Assembly: GCF_025907915.1 (NCBI RefSeq)
Contig: NZ_JAPAAF010000025.1
Location: 1 to 57,181 of the forward strand
Origin: Gaoshiqia sediminis
GTDB lineage: Bacteria > Bacteroidota > Bacteroidia > Bacteroidales > Prolixibacteraceae
Length of the DNA stretch: 57,181 nt
Direction of reading: 5' to 3'
This document shows positions 37,384 to 44,322 of the stretch, piece by piece. Numbering within the stretch: position 1 is the stretch's first letter; every line of letters starts with the position of its first letter. The notes under the pieces were generated by a model. That model was not told where the DNA came from. It was given only the letters and a program-made list of their open reading frames with translations, and did not search any database. A program made the position numbers and the translations under genes.

Positions 37384-38373
37384 CTAGTCAATTTTGGTTA
37401 ATATAATTTCATTTCTATCTTCCGGATTCACATTAATCTTATAGTCAATTAGAGAAGAGAGTTTAACAACCTGTAATATTTGATCTATTGGCTTATATTT
37501 AAGGATTGTGCCGGAAAAACGGTACGATTTTATTTCTTCACTGGCAAATGTAATTTTCACATTGTACCACCGTTCTAATTTCATCGCTATCATCACCAAA
37601 GGCTCATTGAAGAATGTCATCTTTCCTTCTTTCCAGGAGGAGAAAAAACGGGTATCCACTTCAGAGAAATGAATTTTCTTATTATTTCGATCGTACCTTG
37701 CTAATTGCCCGGGAAACATCTCAGTAATCCTTGTCCCTGATTTATTTTGCAATTCTACTTTTCCTTCTACCAATGTGATTTTTTCAATTTGATCTTTTTC
37801 ATAAGCATCAACATTAAAGCTGGTACCCAATACCTTGATATTTATCGATCGTGTTTTTACAAGAAACGGCCTTTCTGCATCTTTCTTTACCTCAAAAAAA
37901 GCTTCCCCAGTCAATTGAACCGAGCGTTGTTTCGTGTTAAAATGGGATGGGTAAGAAATCCGGGATTCAGCATTTAACCATACTTTGGAACCATCGGACA
38001 GAACGAGTTCGGTAATCTGTCCTGCGGGACAGATCACTTCATTCATCTGCATTGATTCAGCATGCTGACCATTAAAATAATTCTTCTGAATGCTCCAGGT
38101 AATACCAAAAGTTAAAATTATAACAGCGGCATATTTGAAGATTTCAGTGATCAGCCGTCTGGTGCGGAAAGGAACTTTGCTCTGTAACTTCAAATACTCC
38201 TCTTCGACATCGGTTATTCCGCTGCTTTTCCTGGTTAAAGCGTACGCATTCTTTAACTGGATAAACATCTGCTTATTGGCATTGCTCTCATTTATCCAAC
38301 GGCGAACCTCCGCTTTTTCTTTCTGATCGGTGATTTGGCCAGTAATGTATGATATTATTTTATCCTTTTCCAT
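37384..38373 (-). CDS. FecR-family anti-sigma factor (PUL-B)
   Basis: A 329-residue FecR-type protein: a short cytoplasmic start (MEKDKIISYITGQITDQ), one membrane segment at about 81-96 (YAAVIILTFGITWSI), and a periplasmic FecR domain (VLSDGSKVWLNAESRISYP, GEAFFEVKKDAERPFLV, VLGTSFNVDAY). It ends in a DUF4974-like domain (PLVMIAMKLERWYNVKITF...FSGTILKYKPIDQIL). It is the signal receiver for the STN-bearing SusC downstream. The sigma gene is not adjacent: a DUF1080/Gfo module of about 2.5 kb and a truncated fecR start lie between. A conserved 32-bp element sits 18 bp upstream of its start codon, so it probably has its own promoter. Confidence 0.95.
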   Translation of the reverse strand: MEKDKIISYITGQITDQKEKAEVRRWINESNANKQMFIQLKNAYALTRKSSGITDVEEEYLKLQSKVPFRTRRLITEIFKYAAVIILTFGITWSIQKNYFNGQHAESMQMNEVICPAGQITELVLSDGSKVWLNAESRISYPSHFNTKQRSVQLTGEAFFEVKKDAERPFLVKTRSINIKVLGTSFNVDAYEKDQIEKITLVEGKVELQNKSGTRITEMFPGQLARYDRNNKKIHFSEVDTRFFSSWKEGKMTFFNEPLVMIAMKLERWYNVKITFASEEIKSYRFSGTILKYKPIDQILQVVKLSSLIDYKINVNPEDRNEIILTKID

Positions 38374-38391
38374 ATTTTTTACTTCCTAAAA

Positions 38392-38423
38392 CTAAAACAA
38401 CGAAACTTGTTTTTACCCTAGTT
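38392..38423 (-). promoter_or_regulatory. Conserved 32-bp element, copy B, in front of fecR
   Basis: Same sequence as copies A and C except one G for A (CTAAAACAACG). The ATG of fecR is 18 bp away. The preceding gene ends in a strong terminator (38478-38520), so a new promoter is required here, which supports the promoter reading. Confidence 0.65.
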
Positions 38424-38477
38424 CAAATTTTAAAAAAAAAGAATTTCCAAATCATAAATTATCACTAAAAGTGTCAT

Positions 38478-38520
38478 AATACAACAAATCCGGTTTCGAC
38501 GAACCCGGATTTGTTGTATT
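38478..38520 (-). terminator. Strong terminator after the Gfo/Idh/MocA gene
   Basis: AATACAACAAATCCGG (38478-38493) and its exact reverse complement (38505-38520) form a 16-bp stem with an 11-base loop, five bases after the oxidoreductase stop codon. It should end the DUF1080-oxidoreductase transcript before fecR. T-rich DNA on the plus-strand side means it could also act in the other direction. Confidence 0.75.
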
Positions 38521-38525
38521 CTCTA

Positions 38526-39854
38526 TTATATTTTTGGTTCCCATCCAGGTTCGTATGTTCTTGACCAGTATTCCATTGCCTGAGCATCATTGAGTATATG
38601 ACCATTGTTTTGATCAATATTTAATATCCGCCCTGTTCGTTGCGCGATATTGCCCAACTGGCAAAGAAGAACACTCTTATGTCCGGTTTCAATCTCAGCA
38701 TTTAGCCTGGCACCTGTACGTATAGCATCAAGAAAGTTGTATAAATGCCCTTCATCCAAATTTCCCGAAGGGCTGGTCGTATCTAACACATTAATGTCTT
38801 CACCTTCTTTAATTTCGTCAACCAGCTTATGGTTTTTATCGAAAATCTGGAATTTATTGCCTCCATCTGTAAACATGGATCCATCTGTTCCATAAAACAC
38901 TACGCCTCTTCCGCTTCCCTCAACAGGTCGACCATTACAACTGCGGCCTTCCCACATGGCCGATTTATCATCTCCAAATTCAAAATTGATAATTTGGGTA
39001 TCCGGCGTTTCCCAGTCGTCATTATAATGGTACCGTCCCCCAGTAGAACTTACTTTGGTAGCATAGTCGGCATTAAAGCCCCAACGGACCAAATCCAACT
39101 CATGAGTCCCGTTATTCAGCGCCTCACCCGTTCCCCAATGCCAGTGCCAATGCCAATTGTAAGGAATAAGATTGTCCTTGTATGGGACTCGTGGTGCAGG
39201 CCCCTGCCATAATTCATAGTTCAGGCTGTCCGGCACAGGGATCACCTTTCCAATTCCAATAGGTTCACGATCGTTGGCATACCAGGCTTTGGCAAAATAT
39301 ACCTTCCCAATACGTCCACTGTGCAACATATCCATCGCCTCCCGGATTACACGCCAAGAACGCCTTTGCGTACCCATCTGAACAAGGCGGTTGTACTTTT
39401 TTGCAACCTGGATCATCAGTTCACCTTCCCTTGGGTTATGGCTGCAGGGTTTCTCAACATAGACATGCTTACCTGCATTACATGCCAATATGGTCGCCGG
39501 TGCATGCCAATGGTCAGGTGCTGCGATCACCAGGGCATCAATCGTTTTATCATCAAGCACTTTCCTAAAATCTTCCACCCCAACTGGTGCCTTTCCTGTA
39601 ATTTTTTGAACGGTGTTGATGCCATCTTTCAAGGCATTTTGCTCAACATCACACATATAAACAATTTCGGCATTTTTCAAGCCTGACAAAGTTCTCGCCA
39701 GGGACTTCCCCCTACTCCTCACCCCCATAACAGCAACTCGTACCCGCTCATTCGCACCGATTATATTGCCTGTTGAAATCAGAGGAGATCCTACGATTAC
39801 TCCGGTTGTCCCTATTGCCATTTTTTTCATAAAGTCTCTACGATTGTTACTCAT
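38526..39854 (-). CDS. Gfo/Idh/MocA-family oxidoreductase, Tat-exported
   Basis: A 442-residue NAD(P)-dependent sugar oxidoreductase. A twin-arginine signal is visible (NRRDFMKK, 4-11). The Rossmann fold starts VRVAVMGVRSRG (38-49), and the family's EKP motif is in VYVEKPCSHNPREG (132-145, K135). The WHWHWGTGEALNNGTHELD segment matches the substrate domain of secreted Bacteroidota members. It lies 23 bp after a DUF1080 protein. In known pairs the oxidoreductase converts a sugar hydroxyl at C3 to a ketone, and the DUF1080 enzyme cleaves the 3-keto glycoside. Some homologues are listed as GH109 alpha-N-acetylgalactosaminidase, but nothing here distinguishes that. A terminator follows immediately. 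Confidence 0.88.
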   Translation of the reverse strand: MSNNRRDFMKKMAIGTTGVIVGSPLISTGNIIGANERVRVAVMGVRSRGKSLARTLSGLKNAEIVYMCDVEQNALKDGINTVQKITGKAPVGVEDFRKVLDDKTIDALVIAAPDHWHAPATILACNAGKHVYVEKPCSHNPREGELMIQVAKKYNRLVQMGTQRRSWRVIREAMDMLHSGRIGKVYFAKAWYANDREPIGIGKVIPVPDSLNYELWQGPAPRVPYKDNLIPYNWHWHWHWGTGEALNNGTHELDLVRWGFNADYATKVSSTGGRYHYNDDWETPDTQIINFEFGDDKSAMWEGRSCNGRPVEGSGRGVVFYGTDGSMFTDGGNKFQIFDKNHKLVDEIKEGEDINVLDTTSPSGNLDEGHLYNFLDAIRTGARLNAEIETGHKSVLLCQLGNIAQRTGRILNIDQNNGHILNDAQAMEYWSRTYEPGWEPKI

Positions 39855-39877
39855 AATTATTTCGTTTAAAGGTTAAT

Positions 39878-40615
39878 TTACCTTGTTCTGATTCTAATTG
39901 AGCGAAAAGATACCTCATCTTTATGCCCCTGGAGAAGGATATGTCCTTCATTCAATTCACCGAAATTCTTATAATTTTTATATTTACTTAACGCAACCAA
40001 TTGCCTGTAAGAATCGCTAAACCTATCGAACTCCAATACTTTTTGACCATTCAACCAATGTTCAACCTTCGCACCGTCGACCACAATCCGGACTTTATTC
40101 CATGTTCCGGGAGAATTAACTTCTTTGCTCTTTGAAGCCGGAATTAAATCGTACAGAGATGCCATGGTCCGGTTTCCCTCCTGCCCTAATTTGGCATCAT
40201 CATGCCTCTCATCATCTATCAATTGATACTCAAGCCCCAGGTATTTCCCCTTTGAATCCGGATATTGATCGGATACAAAATATTTGATGCCACTGTTTGC
40301 GCCTTCTGTTAATTTAATTTCCAGTTCCAATTCGAAATTGGAGTATTTCTCTCTGGAAATTATGTCATGCCCGGCTGGAGTGGAATCCGTTTCAGCCAAA
40401 ACCGTCAGTTCATTGTCACTGACTTTCCATCCCTCAGCCGGAAACATTCCCGATTGAGTGTCCTGCCAGGCATCTGTTGAGGTGCCGTGAAATAACCATA
40501 CCCAATCTGATTTATCTGGTTCTGTTTTTTGATCATTTTTATCAAAATGACATTGCCAATTTCCTAATGCTGCTAAAATTAAAACAATAGGATAGATGAA
40601 ATTTTTACTCTTCAT
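39878..40615 (-). CDS. DUF1080 / 3-keto-disaccharide hydrolase-like protein
   Basis: A 245-residue exported protein of the DUF1080 family (3-keto-disaccharide hydrolase, concanavalin/LamG-like fold). I start it at the ATG at 40615 (MKSKNFIYP, hydrophobic signal), not nine codons upstream. Typical motifs are WVWLFHGTSTDAWQ, GWKVSDNELTVLAE, DIISREKYSNFELELEIKLT, GANSGIKYFV, YQLIDDERHDD and the C-terminal GHILLQGHKDEVSFRSIRIR. The partner oxidoreductase is 23 bp downstream, suggesting a two-step 3-keto glycoside cleavage. A 250-bp gap upstream holds a truncated fecR start and the conserved 32-bp element copy C. The sugar substrate is not predictable. Confidence 0.88.
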   Translation of the reverse strand: MKSKNFIYPIVLILAALGNWQCHFDKNDQKTEPDKSDWVWLFHGTSTDAWQDTQSGMFPAEGWKVSDNELTVLAETDSTPAGHDIISREKYSNFELELEIKLTEGANSGIKYFVSDQYPDSKGKYLGLEYQLIDDERHDDAKLGQEGNRTMASLYDLIPASKSKEVNSPGTWNKVRIVVDGAKVEHWLNGQKVLEFDRFSDSYRQLVALSKYKNYKNFGELNEGHILLQGHKDEVSFRSIRIRTR

Positions 40616-40701
40616 AATAATTAAGATTTGATAACCAGCCATGGATAAATGCCAACCATTGCCGTTTGATTTAATCGTACTTATTTAATAGCTATTATTT
40701 T

Positions 40702-40773
40702 TTACATGCCAGAGTAACCCTCGTGATTGGTTAAGTTACCTGTAACATATACCATAATCCTACCTTTGTTCAT
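40702..40773 (-). pseudogene. Truncated fecR start (23-codon relic)
   Basis: A 23-codon minus-strand frame (MNKGRIMVYVTGNLTNHEGY, then SGM and a stop) starts 16 bp after conserved element copy C. It resembles the first residues of the intact FecR at 37384-38373 (MEKDKIISYITGQITDQKEK): seven of 18 positions are identical and several others conservative. The spacing from element to ATG (16 versus 18 bp) is also the same. It therefore looks like the remnant of a second fecR directly behind the sigma gene. A functional leader peptide is the alternative. Confidence 0.5.
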
Positions 40774-40789
40774 TTTTATCTTACTACTG

Positions 40790-40821
40790 CTAAAACAACA
40801 AAACTTGTTTTTACCCTAGTT
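40790..40821 (-). promoter_or_regulatory. Conserved 32-bp element, copy C, between sigma gene and DUF1080 module
   Basis: Identical to copy A over the full element (CTAAAACAAC ... TTTTTACCCTAGTT). It lies 44 bp past the sigma gene stop, 16 bp before the fecR relic and 174 bp before the DUF1080 start. As a promoter it would drive the DUF1080-oxidoreductase pair. Confidence 0.62.
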
Positions 40822-40865
40822 CACGAAATGAAAAAACAGATAAGACTGGTGGTTAGAAATGCATA

Positions 40866-41480
40866 CTATAAATATCTTTCCCTTGCTAATAAAAAAAGTA
40901 TTATCCCTGAAGAGTAATGTGTTTTCAGTTGGTCTTTTAATTGCCTTAAGGCTTTGGAGATATGCCCTTCAACTGCTTTAACTGAAATATTTAACATTTC
41001 TGCGATTTCGCGATTTTTCATTCCTTCATAACGACTAAGCTCAAAAACTTCCCTGCACTTTTCAGGTAACTGGTTTATTGCTTTGTTCAGTGTTTCCAAT
41101 AATTCGTCGTAAGACAATGTATCAAGATTAAGTTGAGAAAGTGCTTCATAGTTAAGGAGCAAATCATTATAATTGTCGACTGTCCGCTTTTCAAACTTCG
41201 CTTGTACCTTTAACCTCTTTAAGTAATTAAGGCACGTGTTTCTTGTTGCCTGATATAAATATGCTTTGAGATATATTTTATCTGGAAGGGTAGTTCTTTT
41301 GCCCCATAAGTTAGTAAATACATCCTGCACCATATCTTTTGCAATCTCATCATCACCCACGTAAGCTTTAGCAAAAACCTCCAAAGACTCGAAGTAAGTA
41401 TTAAAGACCGAGCGGAATGCTTTTTCCTTTCCCTGCCTTAACCTGTTTATTAGCTCAATATTTAAATGCTTTTCGTTCAA
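40866..41480 (-). CDS. ECF RNA polymerase sigma factor (PUL-B)
   Basis: A 204-residue ECF sigma factor. It starts at a TTG at 41480; an in-frame TGA lies directly upstream, so no earlier start is possible. Region 2 (about 20-90) includes AFRSVFNTYFESLEVFA and MVQDVFTNLWGKR. Region 4 (about 125-190) includes LPEKCREVFELSRYEGMKNREIAEMLNISVKAVEGHISKALRQL. Its expected FecR partner at 37384 is not adjacent: a fecR relic and the DUF1080/oxidoreductase pair intervene. It is divergent from the HTCS with a 379-bp shared promoter region. The three 32-bp elements are candidate binding sites for polymerase carrying this factor; this is inference. Confidence 0.94.
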   Translation of the reverse strand: MNEKHLNIELINRLRQGKEKAFRSVFNTYFESLEVFAKAYVGDDEIAKDMVQDVFTNLWGKRTTLPDKIYLKAYLYQATRNTCLNYLKRLKVQAKFEKRTVDNYNDLLLNYEALSQLNLDTLSYDELLETLNKAINQLPEKCREVFELSRYEGMKNREIAEMLNISVKAVEGHISKALRQLKDQLKTHYSSGIILFLLARERYL

Positions 41481-41859
41481 TCAGATTATTTTTTAATTTC
41501 GAAGCAAATTGTACGAACTATTTTTTGTCTATATGCCTGTTCATTTGTAACAAATCTATCGATCGGAATTAGTTTCTGAACTAGGTGTGAATATATAAAA
41601 TGGTTCTCACAGTCATTTAAACCAAACCGAAAAAAATACCTCCAAATCTTAACGGTTATCCGATAAAAATGCATCATCCAGGGCTCTATCAAATTTTGGG
41701 TTCTCAACTTGGCAATTTTGTATGATTAACTTGATATCGACCCAAAAATAAAAGCGAATTAGCCGAAACAGGGTCGTTCTTATTTCAATATTGGTCTTTT
41801 TCGTTTCAATCAATTATCTTCACATCATTAAATTCAGATCTGTCATAAATTGTGAGGAT
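41481..41859. other. Divergent intergenic region between ECF sigma and HTCS
   Basis: The 379 bp separate two divergently transcribed regulators. I see no convincing gene: a 73-codon minus-strand frame (41486-41707) has no recognisable features and no good start. TAGATTTG on the minus strand (41551-41558) fits the Bacteroidota -7 consensus TAnnTTTG and would place a start about 60 bp before the sigma gene. It overlaps the palindrome ATTTGTAACAAAT (41543-41555), a possible operator. No clear promoter for the HTCS could be picked out. Confidence 0.45.
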
Positions 41860-44322
41860 ATGAAGGTGTCTCAAATCACATTTGTTCTTGTTTGGACATT
41901 AATTGCATGTATATCGAATTCGCTTGCTCAAAATTCCAGGTTTGATCATTTCGACACCAGAAAAGGACTTTCCCAAAATAATGTATATAGCCTCATAGTT
42001 GACTCAACGGGCTACATTTGGGTTGGTACGCTGGAAGGGCTTACCCGCTTTGATGGGAAAGAATTTAAAATCGTACATTCCTCACCTGTAAACACCAATA
42101 GTCTCCAAGAAAGTCATATCGATGAGATATCAGCATGTCCCAATGGTAATATTTGGATCCTTACCAGACAAGGAGAGATGAGATTGTATGACGCCTCTAC
42201 CGAAAAGTTTATTTTTTTCCCGGACTCATGCTTTTCCCCAGCCAGAACCAATTTAATCACAAGCATGGTATCTGCATCCAATTCAAGCCTTTGGTTTACG
42301 GACAATAAGGGACTTTACCGGTTTAATTTACCTAATCTTAAAACAACCAAATACAATGTACCTTTTTCTGGTGGGTTTATTCAAACATTTGGGAAAGATG
42401 ATCTCTTATATTGGGGACAAGGAGGAATTTTTCAATTAGCACCTGCCCTGTCAGAAGGCAGAAATCTGCAACAGCTTTATAGTAATCCGGTACAAACGAT
42501 CTCCCGGGTATTTAATGATTCGTTGTTGATCGTTTGTTCTGATTCCGTTTTGATTTTTAATCTCAAGCAAAAAAAGAACGATGTATTGACAACGAATAAC
42601 CGGCTAAAAGAGGCCCTGAAAAATACACGAATTATATCTGCTGCTGGCTATAAGGATGAAATCTGGCTGGGACTGTCTGACGGTTTGGTTCTGATACATT
42701 ATCAAAATGGCGTGCAGGATGTCTCCAAATTCACTTACGATCCATACAATAATCATTCGTTTCATGGGAAAGATGCCAAAAGCCTTGCCTTTGACCGGGC
42801 TGGAAACTTATGGATTGGAACTTCAAAATATGGAATAAGTCTCTATGGCAGGGAGAAAAATCTATTTAAGCACCATCAAATATCTGTTTTGTCGAAAGCA
42901 GACCAGGAAATAGATCCGGTCAGATCCCTATGTAAAACCAGAGATGGTTCTGTATGGGTGGGATTCGACCGTTCTGGACTGGTACGTACCTCTCCAGATA
43001 ACCAACAGATATTGTACAATGACATTCATTTTCCCAACGGAAAAACAAGCCCCATCGCGCGAGTCCGCTCTTTACATGAAGACTCCAGAGGAAATTTATG
43101 GATTGGAACAAACCAGGGACTTTGCATTTATAATTCGGATCACAACGTCGTGGAAGCTGTTTCCTTAGCCTTTGGTTGGGAATGGCCATCTGTGTGTTAT
43201 TTTATGAAAGAATTTGATTCCGGTAAATTGACAATTACCAATAATCAAGGAATTGGAATTGTTGATCTTCAAAAAAAGACGCTTCGTGAATTACCATTTC
43301 CAGATAACCAATTGTCTCCGATTCGAAGCATGGTTAGGGATAAGAACAATAACTATTGGATAATTCTGGACAATATAGGCTTGTTTAAGCTAAGCCCGGA
43401 CTATAAAATCACAAATTTCAATAGTGAGCCAAACTATCTAACAAACAGCAAACTATACACACTTGAAATTACAGCTGATATTTTATGGATCGCAAGTAGC
43501 TCAGGATTATTGGCTTTTGATCTGAATACAGAAAAAGTCGTTTCGACCTACCACGAAAGTGACGGTTTGTCAAACAATCTTGTTTACGGGATCATTGCTG
43601 ATGCCAATTATTTGTGGCTTAGCACAAATAGAGGACTCAGTAGAATGATTCTTACCAATAAACATTTTGAAAGCTTTTTACCCGATGATTTATTCATGGA
43701 TGACGCTTATTACAAGGACAACAAAGGAGTTATTTACTTTGGAGGTTACGATGGTTACATCGATTTCAATCCACAAACATTCCAGCGGGAGCAAATTACA
43801 CCAAAGCCCATACTCACCCAACTATCACTCAATAATCAACGGATAAGTGTGGGTGATCAAGTTAACGACAAGACAATTCTCCCGGTTTCACTTCAAAAAA
43901 TGAATTTGCTTCAAATGGATTACGGACCAAATTCTTTCGCCCTGGCCTTTGACGCCTTTCCTTTCAATTATCCGGACAGGACATATTTCCGATATCGACT
44001 GAACGGGTTATCGCCAGAATGGATGTATGCTGCGAACAACGAAAACAGGGCTGTTTTTGCCAACTTAGACCCAGGCAATTACGACTTCGAAGTTGAGGCA
44101 AGCCTGAACGGTAAAAACTGGAGCAAGCCGACAACCCTTAGCGTAGAGATCATTCCTCCTTTCTGGCAAGAGCCATGGTTTGAAATAATGCTTGTGGTGA
44201 CCTTGCTGATATTAGGAATTGCACTTTTTCAGATGCGTGTTTATGCCATAAAACGCTGGAACAACCAGTTGAAGAGCAAGGTAGCTGAACAAACACAATC
44301 CATTGAAAAACAAAAAAAATAA
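41860..44322 (+). CDS. HTCS sensor half: periplasmic propeller, Y_Y_Y domain and membrane anchor
   Basis: The first half of a hybrid two-component system regulator. I start it at the ATG at 41860 (MKVSQITFVLVW, signal peptide ending SLAQ), after a GAGG; 820 residues. Regulator-propeller repeats fill most of it (GYIWVGTLEGLTRF, GNLWIGTSKYGISLY, GNLWIGTNQGLCIY, LWLSTNRGLSRM). A Y_Y_Y domain follows (TYFRYRLNGLSPEWMYA), then a membrane segment at about 775-793 (EIMLVVTLLILGIALFQM) and the start of a coiled linker (LKSKVAEQTQSIEKQ). It stops with TAA after an A8 run, exactly where HTCS proteins continue into the kinase linker. The rest of the protein is in the +1 frame (44303-45889). It should bind an oligosaccharide in the periplasm. 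Confidence 0.9.
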   Translation: MKVSQITFVLVWTLIACISNSLAQNSRFDHFDTRKGLSQNNVYSLIVDSTGYIWVGTLEGLTRFDGKEFKIVHSSPVNTNSLQESHIDEISACPNGNIWILTRQGEMRLYDASTEKFIFFPDSCFSPARTNLITSMVSASNSSLWFTDNKGLYRFNLPNLKTTKYNVPFSGGFIQTFGKDDLLYWGQGGIFQLAPALSEGRNLQQLYSNPVQTISRVFNDSLLIVCSDSVLIFNLKQKKNDVLTTNNRLKEALKNTRIISAAGYKDEIWLGLSDGLVLIHYQNGVQDVSKFTYDPYNNHSFHGKDAKSLAFDRAGNLWIGTSKYGISLYGREKNLFKHHQISVLSKADQEIDPVRSLCKTRDGSVWVGFDRSGLVRTSPDNQQILYNDIHFPNGKTSPIARVRSLHEDSRGNLWIGTNQGLCIYNSDHNVVEAVSLAFGWEWPSVCYFMKEFDSGKLTITNNQGIGIVDLQKKTLRELPFPDNQLSPIRSMVRDKNNNYWIILDNIGLFKLSPDYKITNFNSEPNYLTNSKLYTLEITADILWIASSSGLLAFDLNTEKVVSTYHESDGLSNNLVYGIIADANYLWLSTNRGLSRMILTNKHFESFLPDDLFMDDAYYKDNKGVIYFGGYDGYIDFNPQTFQREQITPKPILTQLSLNNQRISVGDQVNDKTILPVSLQKMNLLQMDYGPNSFALAFDAFPFNYPDRTYFRYRLNGLSPEWMYAANNENRAVFANLDPGNYDFEVEASLNGKNWSKPTTLSVEIIPPFWQEPWFEIMLVVTLLILGIALFQMRVYAIKRWNNQLKSKVAEQTQSIEKQKK

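Noticed and set aside
38526-39854. GH109 alpha-N-acetylgalactosaminidase
   Set aside because: GH109 shares the Gfo/Idh/MocA fold, but the adjacent DUF1080 gene favours a 3-keto oxidoreductase; nothing seen is GH109-specific.
41486-41707. 73-codon minus-strand open frame between sigma and HTCS
   Set aside because: No recognisable domain, signal or good start, and it covers the likely promoter of the sigma gene.
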